From Streptomyces griseocarneus (GTDB taxonomy: Bacteria > Actinomycetota > Actinomycetes > Streptomycetales > Streptomycetaceae), in assembly GCF_014655595.1 (NCBI RefSeq), contig NZ_BNBL01000023.1:1-44757 (forward strand): 44,757 nt of DNA, in the 5' to 3' direction. Both the position numbers and the translations under genes were made by a program. Numbering within the stretch: position 1 is the first letter of the stretch; every line of letters begins with the position of its first letter. This document shows positions 1 through 8,412 of this stretch, piece after piece. The notes below the pieces were generated by a model. The model was not told the origin of the DNA, searched no databases, and saw nothing but the letters and a program-made list of their open reading frames with translations.

Positions 1-235
1 CTGCTCCGCAGACACGACGCGCCGCCGCTACGCGGCGGGACCGTGCCCCGCTCCGCGGGGCAGCCGGCCACTCCGTGGCCGGGGTGATCCGCTCCGCGGA
101 TCACGGGTGGGTCGTCGTGGCGGTGACCAGATCGCTCCGCGATCTACTCCCCTCCCCGCCTTGGCTCGTTCTGAATCTACAACTCTGTTCGTAGTCAGGG
201 TTGTTCGGGAAGGCGCCCGCTCCGCGGTCGCCTTC
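1..235. repeat. Telomere-like array of seven hairpins
   Basis: Seven inverted repeats follow one another, each closing on a 3-base loop. They lie at 1-11, 22-38, 44-62, 64-82, 84-104, 129-145 and 209-235. Six loops read TCC on this strand (GGA on the other) and the second reads TAC. Stems run from 4 to 12 pairs and all are perfect except the last, which has one C-T mismatch. Streptomyces linear replicons end in such close-packed palindromes with 3-base loops, where the 3' overhang folds for end patching. The helicase and tap-tpg genes next door fit a telomere. Whether base 1 is the true terminus cannot be seen; the short first hairpin suggests it may be clipped. Confidence 0.8.
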
Positions 236-358
236 AGGCTGGCTAGAGCGGGCGAGGTGGGGGATTCCGGGTTTCCGCACTCGTGGGGGTTTCTCTGTCG
301 CGCGGATTTTCTGGTTGCTGACTCCGGTGCTCTCAGCCGCTTCCATGGAAGCAGAAAA

Positions 359-2842
359 CTATGGAAGTTTCGAGATGTCGGTGTCCCCCTCTTCAGGAGG
401 CACGGGGTTGGGGTCTCGCCAGTCGTCCTGGAGGATCCATGCCATCAACTGGTCTTGTTCATAGGAGAGTTGACCAGAGTTCTGTTTGGTTCGGATCTTG
501 CAGAGCCACGGGCCGATCATGATCCGTTCACCGTCGGCTTCGATCCATTCCCGGGCGCCGGGCGGGCGGCCCCAGCGTTCCACGAACAGGCGGAGGAGCC
601 CGGCGGTCTGCTGGAAAGTACGGCGTGTCCGCTTCGCTGGCGTATCTGTCACCTTGCTTGCAGGGAGCGGAGCCTGAGCGGGGTTCAGTTTGAGATGGGT
701 GAGAAGGCCACGCTGGCCGGGGTCCAGCTGGTCCCAGAGGACGTGCTGACGGTGCAGCCAGCTGCCGGCCTTCACCTCTTCGATCACCGTGTCACGGCGC
801 AGCGTGGCGGGGTTGTGGCCGGCTTCGATGTGGCGTTTGAGGAGGTGGTATTTGCGGTGCCAGTCGGGGCCGTGAGGGAGTGTCCAGTGGGGGTCGAGGG
901 TGGTGAGCTGGGCGTGGCGTTCGGGGGTGAGGCGGTTCTTGCGGGCGAGGGCGCGCTGGTCGATGAGGAACTGGCCGCCGGGTTCGTGGGCGGGGATGGC
1001 GAGGTGGCCGTGTTCTGTCTGGTAGGTGGTAACGGTGGTCAGGTGGCCCTGCCAGGTGGCTTCGTGGTCGTCCCAGATCATGCCGAGGGCATCGAGTTCG
1101 GTGATCCAGTCCTTGGTGAGGGTGCCTTGCCGGCGGGCAGTGCGCTGGCCGGTGATGAAGGTGCCCAGGTGGTAGCCGTAGGCGTCCTCGTAGTCCGCGG
1201 GAACGTGCAGGTGCTGGTGTTCGGTGTGGAAGCGGGTGGCGGCGGCCAGGCCGGCACGTCGGGGAGTGGAGAGGGCCGTTCCGTCGGCGGGCCAGGCGAG
1301 CAGGTCCATCGCGCGGGCGATGGTGTTGGGGTCGAGGGTGAAGTCGAAGCGGAAACGGCGCGTGATCATGGTGTGGGTGTCGCGTTCCAGGCGCTGTTTG
1401 GCGCTGGTGCGGGGCGCGCGGGCGGCGATGGTCTGGTCATGGTGGCGCAGGGCTGCGGTGACCAGCCACAGCGGCTCGTACGGGGTGCCGAGGAGGTTGG
1501 TGGGGTCGGCGCCGGGTGGGATGTAGGCGGGGATGACCAGGCTCGCCAGCTTGCTGTCCGTGGTGGGGGGTTTGCGCAGGGCGCGGCCCAGGGCCTGGAC
1601 GATACGGCGGACGCTCGCGGTGCGGTCCGCGAAGACGATTGCGTCCACGGCCGGCAGGTCGACGCCTTCGCCCAGGACCTGGGCGTTGGTGAGCACCGCC
1701 CGGTCGGCGTCGGCGAAGTCGGTCAGGATGTCATGGCGCTGGCCTGGGGTGTGGGTGCCGTTGATGGACTGCACGACGAGGGCCTCGGTCCAGTCCGGGC
1801 GCTGGTCCTCGGCAAGGGTGCGCAGGGTGTGGGGGAACTGGCGGGCGAAGTCCGTGGCATCCGCGATCTGCTGGAAATAGACGATCGCGTGCTTGAGGTC
1901 GTGTTCTGCCATGGCTTTCAGGACGGCCAGGTGCAGGGCGGTCGTACGGCGCGCCGTCGGGCTGAATCCGGTGTGGGTGCCGGTGTCGGTGAGGGCGGTG
2001 CGCAGGTCGGTGTCGGTGATCGTGGGTACCACCAGCTGGTAGTCCGCGAGAACGCCCGCCTCGATCGCGTCCGCGTGGCTGAACGTGTGGAGGCGCGGGC
2101 CGAAGGTCTTGGTGTCCGTCATCGACGCGATCAGCGCGGGTGCGTCCCATTCCGGGGCCGTGGCCGCGGTGCGCCTCAAGACCGGGCGGGTAGTCGGCGG
2201 CTCCGTCAGACGTGGCGGCTCCCACTCATAGGGGGTCGCAGTCAGGTAGAGGCGGCGGTCGGCAGGAATGCGCTGGTTGTCGTGGAGGGCTGTCCACTCT
2301 TTGTCCCAGCTGCCGGCAGTGCGGTGTGCCTCGTCCACGACCAGCAGGTCGAAGACGGGTGCCGGGTGGCGGGTGTGCTGAGCCTGCTCGATCTTCGGCA
2401 GCGAATCCAGCGTCACGAACACCGTCGCCTGTTCGTTGCGGGCCAGCCACGACGCCAGAAACCCGGGGCTGTTAGTGCTGTGCGCCCCGGCACCCGCAAG
2501 AACCGGATGTTTGCTCGCCTTCAACGAGGAAACCGCCATCAACGGCTCCCGACGCTCATCCGCACGAGCGCTCCGGGCCCACTGCGCAATCAGATCCAAA
2601 GACGGCACCGCGACCAGCAGGTGACGGGCGTCCAGCGCCTCCGCAGTACGCAGCGCGGTCAGGGTCTTGCCCGTGCCACAAGCCGAGACCACGTGCCCGC
2701 GGGTATGGGGGCGGGCAAGGTGACGTACCGCGCTCTCGACCGCGGCCTGCTGATCTGGGCGCAGCACACGACGGCTAGCAAGGCGGGCCTGGGGCATGGC
2801 CGGGGTGGGAGTCACGGCCGCGGGCTCAGGGCTGGAGGGCAT
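359..2842 (-). CDS. Telomere-proximal SF2 helicase with helicase-associated repeats
   Basis: Large DEAH-type superfamily 2 helicase of 827 residues. Walker A is SACGTGKT (about residues 53-60), the DEAH box is VVDEAHR (about 168-174) and motif III is LTATP (about 200-204). A C-terminal RecA lobe carries GEGVDLP and QALGRALRKP (motifs V and VI). The last third holds repeated Trp- and His-rich units of the helicase-associated (HA) type. Genes of this kind sit next to the telomeres of many Streptomyces chromosomes and plasmids (TtrA class, implicated in end-proximal transfer). I chose the ATG at 2842 because GAGG lies 8-9 bases upstream; an in-frame GTG at 2896 would add 18 residues. It reads toward the telomere and its stop is about 125 bases from the last hairpin. 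Confidence 0.85.
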   Translation of the reverse strand: MPSSPEPAAVTPTPAMPQARLASRRVLRPDQQAAVESAVRHLARPHTRGHVVSACGTGKTLTALRTAEALDARHLLVAVPSLDLIAQWARSARADERREPLMAVSSLKASKHPVLAGAGAHSTNSPGFLASWLARNEQATVFVTLDSLPKIEQAQHTRHPAPVFDLLVVDEAHRTAGSWDKEWTALHDNQRIPADRRLYLTATPYEWEPPRLTEPPTTRPVLRRTAATAPEWDAPALIASMTDTKTFGPRLHTFSHADAIEAGVLADYQLVVPTITDTDLRTALTDTGTHTGFSPTARRTTALHLAVLKAMAEHDLKHAIVYFQQIADATDFARQFPHTLRTLAEDQRPDWTEALVVQSINGTHTPGQRHDILTDFADADRAVLTNAQVLGEGVDLPAVDAIVFADRTASVRRIVQALGRALRKPPTTDSKLASLVIPAYIPPGADPTNLLGTPYEPLWLVTAALRHHDQTIAARAPRTSAKQRLERDTHTMITRRFRFDFTLDPNTIARAMDLLAWPADGTALSTPRRAGLAAATRFHTEHQHLHVPADYEDAYGYHLGTFITGQRTARRQGTLTKDWITELDALGMIWDDHEATWQGHLTTVTTYQTEHGHLAIPAHEPGGQFLIDQRALARKNRLTPERHAQLTTLDPHWTLPHGPDWHRKYHLLKRHIEAGHNPATLRRDTVIEEVKAGSWLHRQHVLWDQLDPGQRGLLTHLKLNPAQAPLPASKVTDTPAKRTRRTFQQTAGLLRLFVERWGRPPGAREWIEADGERIMIGPWLCKIRTKQNSGQLSYEQDQLMAWILQDDWRDPNPVPPEEGDTDISKLP

Positions 2843-3385
2843 GACAGACCTCGGCTCACAACAAGGGGGCAGCCAGCGGGGTTCATCCTCCCGCACGTGA
2901 GCGAGCTGGCGCAGGGCAGACCCCTACACCTCGGCCCCCGTGTTCCAGACCGCCCGCCCGTACGCCAGCAGCGCGCTACCGGATCAGCTACCAGATCACG
3001 GCGCGAACCCAGCACGGCCGCAAGCAGCTCCTTCAGCCCGCTGCCGCAGCGCTGGGCTTACCACGGGTACGACCTACCATCACAAGAGGACGAGGACGGT
3101 AGACGGGGGCGCCCGGCTCCCTCCCTCGAAAAGGGGCACGGCTCACAGCCTCATACCTCACAACTCGGCTCCGTCTGCCTGCTGAAACAGTCTGTGAGCC
3201 CCACAGCTCACAGACCAGCGACCTCACAGAGGCCGACACGAGCACGAGGCGCAGCAAGGATTCTCCTTCCGCACCGTGAGCCGTAGCGCCCAGGCAGAGC
3301 GGCCGCCAGCAGCAGAATAGTGATCATTAAGTGCCTGATGCTGGATTCTCCTGCGATTCATAGACGCCAGGCCGCAACACCACCT
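2843..3385. other. Intergenic, no gene supported
   Basis: About 540 bases between the helicase start and the end of the endonuclease VII-like ORF. Open frames here are compositional shadows without recognisable motifs. The section near 3320-3360 is more AT-rich than its surroundings and could hold a promoter or terminator, but I see no convincing hairpin. Confidence 0.5.
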
Positions 3386-5152
3386 TCATATCGAAGGGGC
3401 GCGGCGTTGTGACCTGTGTGCTCGGACTGCGGCAGGGGGCGACGGCTCATCCTTGGTGCGGCGGGGAGTCCACCGCATGTCTGAGGCTCCAGGGCCTGTA
3501 GCTGTTCTTAGGTTGAGTTGTTGGCGCGTTGCTTGTCGGCGAACCCTCGTCCCGGGGGGGGGGAAGAGGGTCCGTCCTCGCCGGTGTATCCCGTACGGAA
3601 CTCCAGGCGATGGTGGTGGCAGGGGTCGGCAGCGCGCAGTCCTTGGGCGGAGGGGCCGAGGAGAGAGTGTCGCAGCGTCATCACACCACCCCATGGACCA
3701 GGGCTGCGAACCGCGGGCCATTCCCATCCGTCTACGAACGCCCCAGCACAGCCCGCCATGGACAAGCAGCATTACACCGAGAACTTTCATCCGTCGAGAA
3801 CTCCTCGAGCGGGCCATGGAGCGTTTGCCGGCGCCGATCGCCGACACCGTCGAGGAGGTCGCCGCCTGGCCGTGGGCAGAGCACGAGCTACTCCTTCTCT
3901 GTCTGCTTTGCCCGTGAATCAGGATGGTGGTTGGGGTGACAGTGGTTGGGCTCACGTTGCTACGCGCTCTCCACGGCCCGGTCTCGACGGTCAGTGCCAG
4001 GATGTGTTCTGCCTCGCCGACCGTCAGATGCAGACTGCGGGAACGGGAGGGTCCCTTCTCCGGGCAGCGGACCCGGCATTCGTATCCGCTCCCCCCGCTC
4101 TCGTCGATGGCCACACACATGTGCATCGGCCAGTCACAGCCTTGAGCGCCCCACTGGAGGTGAAGATGGCGGCGTAGCGCGGCGAGCCGGTGATGTGGTG
4201 GCAGCGTGCGTTGGGCTCGGCAGCCGTCACAGCGCAACAGGTGTGGCACGCTGTCTGGCAGGGCCAGGAACTCCTTGCCCTGCCCTTCCTTGGTGTTGCA
4301 GCTACCGCACAGGGGTCCGCGGATCAGACCGTGTTCGTGGCAGTGGTCCCAGTCGGTGGCAGGCCGGGGCGTGCGGCATACCGCGCACAGGTATTCCCTG
4401 GCTCTTGGTCCGTGTTCGCGGACCCGGGAGTGGGCGATGCCCTTCAGTTCCTGCCGGTAGTGGCGCAGGCTTGCGGCGGAGCAGGCGGGGCACAGCACCT
4501 TCCAGCCGTTGGTGGTCGAGGTGCGCCAGGAGGAACTCTTGTCAGGTGCGCCGCAGCCGCTGCACGGGTGGGTGGTGGCTTTCAGAGCGGCTTCGGCTTC
4601 CTGCCATTGGTCGAGAATGTGGGCGAGGGTCCTGGGGATCAGCCAGGTGTCGGCTGTCCACACCAGCATGGGAACAGGAAGTGTGCAGGCAATGGCGTAT
4701 CCCCCGTAGCGCTGGAGCAGGCCGTCGGGGGTCAGGCCGCAGGGCAGGCGCCAGTCGGCGGCGTCTCGTCGGCAGAAGGGCGGATCGCACGGGCAGCCGT
4801 TTTCCCGACGGGCGGCTTCACCCGCGCTGCGGATCGCGCTGTTGATCTCGGCTGGCCAGCCGGTACGCGCAGGAGCCTTCGGCTCTGGCCCGCTGTGTGC
4901 CTCAAGCCGTGGGTCGATGAGGTCTTCCGGATCCCAGGGCAGCGCAGCGATCTTCTGCCCGGCACCGCGGACATCCGGTTCCTGGAACGTCCACCGACCG
5001 GCATGCTTGTAGGCGCGCACTGGTATGTGCCCAAAGAAGACGAAGTCGTGCCCGGTGTCACGCTTATGCCGGAAGCGCTCCGGCGCCATGGGGATGGGGC
5101 AGCTGCGTGTCTCGTCGGCCAGGTACCGCACGGCCAGCTTCACACTGATCAT
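3386..5152 (-). CDS. Endonuclease VII-like HNH protein, suspect C-terminal tail
   Basis: The central part matches the recombination endonuclease VII (T4 gp49-like) family: CAVC (256-259), then DWDHCHEHGLIRGPLC (267-282) and SCN (284-286), i.e. paired zinc cysteines around the DHCH catalytic core. An extra CxxC pair lies at 197-200 and 221-224, and Cys-rich segments at 118-138. Such enzymes cleave branched DNA; a role near a telomere or mobile DNA is inference. The start at 5152 is the first ATG before the conserved-looking stretch MISVKLAVRYLADE; the frame is open upstream to 5365 but that part looks non-coding. After about residue 397 (below about 3964) the composition changes to Ser/Arg/Pro-rich and a run of ten G lies near 3548-3557, so the real gene may end or be frameshifted there. 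Confidence 0.6.
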   Translation of the reverse strand: MISVKLAVRYLADETRSCPIPMAPERFRHKRDTGHDFVFFGHIPVRAYKHAGRWTFQEPDVRGAGQKIAALPWDPEDLIDPRLEAHSGPEPKAPARTGWPAEINSAIRSAGEAARRENGCPCDPPFCRRDAADWRLPCGLTPDGLLQRYGGYAIACTLPVPMLVWTADTWLIPRTLAHILDQWQEAEAALKATTHPCSGCGAPDKSSSWRTSTTNGWKVLCPACSAASLRHYRQELKGIAHSRVREHGPRAREYLCAVCRTPRPATDWDHCHEHGLIRGPLCGSCNTKEGQGKEFLALPDSVPHLLRCDGCRAQRTLPPHHRLAALRRHLHLQWGAQGCDWPMHMCVAIDESGGSGYECRVRCPEKGPSRSRSLHLTVGEAEHILALTVETGPWRARSNVSPTTVTPTTILIHGQSRQRRSSSCSAHGQAATSSTVSAIGAGKRSMARSRSSRRMKVLGVMLLVHGGLCWGVRRRMGMARGSQPWSMGWCDDAATLSPRPLRPRTARCRPLPPPSPGVPYGIHRRGRTLFPPPGTRVRRQATRQQLNLRTATGPGASDMRWTPRRTKDEPSPPAAVRAHRSQRRAPSI

Positions 5153-5319
5153 GCCGCCAGCGTGACACCCACCGCTGACAACGAGTCCCCGGACGCAGAC
5201 ACCGAAGGCAACCCCGGCCGCTTCTCGACGGCAGCGAAGTCGTGGACGGCATCGTCGGGCACCGGCCGCCGACCGTGAGGTCACGGGGCGGTGGGTGAGG
5301 CTCTGCAAGGGCTGGGTTG

Positions 5320-5892
5320 CTATGCGGCGAAGCCGATGTTGGTGACGTACTCGTACTGGCCCCACTGCGAGCCCAGGTCGACGATCGTGTCGTCCCAGGC
5401 TGCGTCGAGGCCCTGGTGGTCGCCGGCTGCCCAGGAGCCGACGATGCGGTCCCAGCGGCGTACGTTCATCGTCCGGTACTCCACGACGCGCTGGAGCTGG
5501 CGGGGGACCTGGGACTGGTCGAGGGGGTGGATCTCCACCCGGGTTCCTCGTCCGTCGCGGTTCAGGCGCTTAAGGAGGTGCCGGGCGACGTTCTGACGGC
5601 GCACCGTTCGGTACGCGGCGTCGATCCTGGCCAGGTTGGCCTTGGACGGCCGGCGTTTGCCCTCCAGCCACGCCTTGAGCGTCCGGTCGGTGACCGTCAG
5701 CCCGGCCTCCTTGGCGGCCTGACGGCTCCTGGCCGACTTCGTCAGGTAGTGCAGGCGTGCCATCAGGCCGCGCCTGGTGGTGACGGGGGTGGCGATGCCG
5801 CCCGCGAGCTCGTCGAGCTTGCGGGCGACGGCGTCGCTGCCCTTGATGCCGCGGGCGCCGAACTTCCCGAAGTCGATGTTCCTCTCCGGCAT
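5320..5892 (-). CDS. tpg: Telomere terminal protein Tpg
   Basis: 190 residues, close to the usual length (about 184) of the Streptomyces terminal protein, which binds covalently to telomere 5' ends and primes end patching. A helix-turn-helix-like stretch (about residues 56-82) includes RQAAKEAGLTVTDRTLKAWL. Thr117, in GRGTRVEIHP, lies close to the position of the nucleotide-accepting Thr (Thr114) reported for the family; this is by position, not alignment. The Trp-rich C-terminus (WDRIVGSW, WGQYEYV) is typical as I recall it. Its ATG directly follows the TAA of tap with no gap, and GGAGGAG inside the tap end serves as ribosome site, so the two are translationally coupled. Reads toward the telomere. 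Confidence 0.93.
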   Translation of the reverse strand: MPERNIDFGKFGARGIKGSDAVARKLDELAGGIATPVTTRRGLMARLHYLTKSARSRQAAKEAGLTVTDRTLKAWLEGKRRPSKANLARIDAAYRTVRRQNVARHLLKRLNRDGRGTRVEIHPLDQSQVPRQLQRVVEYRTMNVRRWDRIVGSWAAGDHQGLDAAWDDTIVDLGSQWGQYEYVTNIGFAA

Positions 5893-7566
5893 TTACTCCT
5901 CCTCCCCTTCCGTCTCCATGTGCTCGGTGGTGCCGGATGTGGCGGTGTAGGTGTCCTTGACCTTCACTTCGGTAACGCCGCGGCCTTCGGGGAAGACACT
6001 GCGCCAGTCGCCGATGACGTGGAGTTCGTCGGTGCCCATCGCGCGCACCACGGTCAGGCCCTCGTCGTGGGCCCTGAGCGCCTTCAGCCAGAGGTTGGAG
6101 AACGCCTGGGAGCGGATGATGTGCATCCAGTCCGGGCGGTAGAGCTCCCTGTTGTAGTTCGACTCCCCCATCGTGGACACGAACTTGGAGTACATCGCCT
6201 TCACGTACTCCAGCGTCACCTCGTCGCCCTGCTCGATCGCGGTGTCGCGGGCGTCCTTGAGGACGATGCGGAACTTCTCCAGCAGGTTCTCCGTGGCGCC
6301 GGAGGTGTAGGACTCGTGGATCTGCGGTGGCGCGCACAGGCCGTACTTCGGACCGGACAGGCGCAGCAGGAGGCGCAGGGTGGGTTCGGTGACCCAGAGG
6401 GGGCCTGGTTCGTCGCGCTGGCCGATGGGGTTGGGCAGTACAGCGTCGTGTTCCCAGGGGGGCGGGGTGATCAGGTGCACGCCGGCGCGGCGGCGGTCGT
6501 GGGCGAGGCCGGTGGAGTGCTCGAGCTGGCCGAGCGGGAGGTGGGTTTTGAGGGCGGAGAGGTAGGCGCCGTTGATGTCGAGGGCGGTCACCTCGTGGCG
6601 GCCGGGTGGCAGTTCGTGCCGGGTCCACTTGGGGCGGGCTTCCCAGATCTCATCGGCGCCGCGGGAAGTCTGCTTCTTGAGGATGCCGGGAATCCAGGGG
6701 TGGGCGATCACGTCGTAACGGGCGCCCTTGCGGGTCTCGTCCAGCAGCCGCATCGCGTCCGGGATCGCCCGCTTCAGCAACGCAGCCGTCGCTGTTTCCA
6801 CGTCGCCCTGGTGCTCGGCGAGCGCAGCCTTAACCGCCTGGCCGATCAAGTCCCCGGGGCCGGACGGTTCCTGGAACGCACGGCGGGCCGGGCCCTTGGA
6901 ACGCCCGGGGGAACGCGTCGTACGCGGTGTGCGCGCCGGCGGCTTGCTGGTGTGAGCGGTGTCGGGCTGGGCAGGTGGCGCAGCGGGCTGGGCGGGTGGC
7001 GCAGCGGCGGTGGTCTGGCAGTCGGCCGGGTGAAGATGCTGGGCGAAACCCGCCACCCGGGTTCCGGCCGGATGGCCGCAGAGCACACACGGCTCGGGAG
7101 CGGTGAGGACCTCCACCTCGTCACCGTCACCGTCCTGCGGAGACCCGGCCGGCTCCGCAGCGGCCGGCTCAGCGGGCTCCGCGGGCTCCGCGGGCTCGGC
7201 GGGCTCGGCGGGCTCGGCGGGCTCGGCGGGCTCGGCGGGCTCGGCGGAAAAACCGTCAGCCACGGGGACGCCGGCTGACGGAGCAGCGGGGCCGGCAGCG
7301 GGAGCCGTCTCTGGTCCGGTCTCGGCCGCGAGCTTCGCGGCCAGGCCGTCGAGCAGGTACGCGTACTTCGTGCGGAGCTCGCCGGACGGCTCCCTGTCCT
7401 TCTCCCACCCCGTGACCGTGCTCGGGCTCACCCCCAGCGCGCGGGCCACCTGAGCCTTCGACAGGCGGGCCCGCTCCCGCAACTCCCGGCGCCTGTGAGG
7501 TACGGGGAGTTCGGCTTCCGGGCCGACGGCCGCGAGCAGCGAGTCGATCGCATCGAAGTCACTCAC
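5893..7566 (-). CDS. tap: Telomere-associated protein Tap
   Basis: 557 residues from a GTG start that overlaps the stop of the upstream HTH gene (GTGA). Tap recruits Tpg to the folded telomere 3' overhang. N-terminal XRE-type HTH about residues 32-62 (LSKAQVARALGVSPSTVTGW); then an Ala-Glu-Pro tandem stretch at about 108-137; a Cys/His cluster CVLCGHP...HLHPADC (160-183), possibly a zinc knuckle; a basic Pro-rich linker; and a large C-terminal domain from about 240. That domain contains ALDINGAYLSAL (328-339), AMYSKFVSTMG (457-467) and MGTDELHVIG (510-519). These resemble, in order, motifs A, B and C of protein-primed family B DNA polymerases, with one motif C aspartate replaced. It is shorter than the roughly 740-residue Tap I recall from S. 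coelicolor. The frame is open upstream to 7626, but the GTG at 7566 begins the conserved part. Confidence 0.9.
   Translation of the reverse strand: MSDFDAIDSLLAAVGPEAELPVPHRRRELRERARLSKAQVARALGVSPSTVTGWEKDREPSGELRTKYAYLLDGLAAKLAAETGPETAPAAGPAAPSAGVPVADGFSAEPAEPAEPAEPAEPAEPAEPAEPAEPAAAEPAGSPQDGDGDEVEVLTAPEPCVLCGHPAGTRVAGFAQHLHPADCQTTAAAPPAQPAAPPAQPDTAHTSKPPARTPRTTRSPGRSKGPARRAFQEPSGPGDLIGQAVKAALAEHQGDVETATAALLKRAIPDAMRLLDETRKGARYDVIAHPWIPGILKKQTSRGADEIWEARPKWTRHELPPGRHEVTALDINGAYLSALKTHLPLGQLEHSTGLAHDRRRAGVHLITPPPWEHDAVLPNPIGQRDEPGPLWVTEPTLRLLLRLSGPKYGLCAPPQIHESYTSGATENLLEKFRIVLKDARDTAIEQGDEVTLEYVKAMYSKFVSTMGESNYNRELYRPDWMHIIRSQAFSNLWLKALRAHDEGLTVVRAMGTDELHVIGDWRSVFPEGRGVTEVKVKDTYTATSGTTEHMETEGEEE
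7166..7246. repeat. 9-bp tandem repeat inside tap
   Basis: Nine head-to-tail copies of a 9-base unit (GGCTCGGCG, with three variant copies at the left end). On the minus strand they encode Ala-Glu-Pro repeats of Tap, between the HTH and the Cys cluster. A multiple of 3 keeps the frame, so copy number can vary without breaking the protein. It acts as a flexible linker by composition. Confidence 0.85.
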
Positions 7567-7847
7567 CGGCCCACTCCCTCGTCGGCGCCTGCACCGCGGC
7601 GCCGGGCGGCGGGCAGTGCCTCGCACGCCCGGGTCGGCCCCGCCAGCAGATCCAGCGCGGCGATCCCGTAGTGCTCGGCCAGGACGTCAGCGTCACGAAG
7701 ACTCCACGAAGTGGCCCCGGACTGCCGGCGCGAGACCTGCGTCTGCGTCAGCCCGAGCACCGCAGCGATCGCCCGCTGCGACTCCCCCGTCGCCTGCATC
7801 AACGCGGCCACCGTCAGCCGCAACGACTCCTCCAGGCTCAGTCCCAT
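7563..7847 (-). CDS. Small HTH regulator at head of tap-tpg operon
   Basis: 94-residue protein starting MGLSLEESLRL; the ATG at 7847 follows GTAGGGG. The HTH region is about residues 17-45 (ESQRAIAAVLGLTQTQVSRR), XRE/Cro-like. The C-terminus is Arg/Ala-rich. Its TGA overlaps the GTG of tap by 4 bases (GTGA), so HTH, tap and tpg form one coupled unit. A dyad 22 bases upstream of the start (7870-7888) is a natural candidate for its own binding site. Role as autorepressor or telomere DNA binder is inference. A longer frame back to 7961 exists but lacks coding character. Confidence 0.75.
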   Translation of the reverse strand: MGLSLEESLRLTVAALMQATGESQRAIAAVLGLTQTQVSRRQSGATSWSLRDADVLAEHYGIAALDLLAGPTRACEALPAARRRGAGADEGVGR

Positions 7848-7869
7848 AGCCCCTACCCTACCCGAAGAG

Positions 7870-7888
7870 TGATGCAAATTACGCATCA
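7870..7888. promoter_or_regulatory. Operator-like dyad upstream of HTH-tap-tpg
   Basis: TGATGC at 7870-7875 and GCATCA at 7883-7888 form a perfect 6-bp inverted repeat with a 7-base AT-rich spacer. It sits just before the operon start in an unusually AT-rich stretch. A further ATGCGT lies at 7912-7917. Likely an HTH-protein site and promoter region of the telomere operon. Confidence 0.55.
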
Positions 7889-8412
7889 AAGTGTGGAAAT
7901 AAAACTCATCTATGCGTCCAGCGCCTACTACCGGAGCGAGACCGGCCACCGCAGCGAGCACCGGAGCGCTGTTGCCGTGCCGCGCCAGGAGGAACGAGGC
8001 GGATCAGCCAGCGGCCCGCCATCCGGGGTGCAGACGGCGCCGGTGCCGGCGGTGACCCGGAGTCCGCCACGGGTGTGCCCGTCCTGGGCTGCCGGCCGCC
8101 CTTACACCGTGAACCGCCCCGCGTCGCCGGCCGCGTCCCCGCCGTACGCGACTGCCTCGCCCCGCCCCTGCTGTCCGCCGCCTCCGCCCACGAGCGGGAC
8201 CGCATCACCACCCCGGGCCGGTCCCGGCCCACGACGGGCCGGCCATCGATGCCCGCCCGTCCCGCCAATGCGTCCTGGGACAGAACGTATCCGCAGGTCA
8301 GAGGCTGGGACGTCCCATGATTTCCGCACCGCCCGGCAACGCCTTGGCAGCCCCTGAGGCACGCAGGCCACACTCGTCACGCCCGGAAGATGCGACAGAG
8401 AAGGAGACCGCA
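7889..8412. other. Intergenic, no gene supported
   Basis: About 520 bases between the tap operon promoter and the secreted-protein gene. The left 30-40 bases are AT-rich and probably promoter. The rest is GC-rich with no frame carrying recognisable motifs on either strand. Confidence 0.5.

Noticed and set aside
107..3286. 1059-codon plus-strand ORF
   Set aside because: It is the antisense shadow of the helicase gene and begins inside the telomere hairpins; the minus frame has all helicase motifs.
5570..6628. 352-codon minus-strand ORF rich in Arg and Pro
   Set aside because: Out-of-frame reading of tap with shadow composition and no motif.
7166..7246. Possible CRISPR or promoter-type repeat array
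   Set aside because: Units are 9 bp without spacers and encode an in-frame Ala-Glu-Pro linker.
5317..7278. 653-codon plus-strand ORF
   Set aside because: Antisense of tap and tpg; repetitive Gly-Leu translation is a by-product of the 9-bp repeat.
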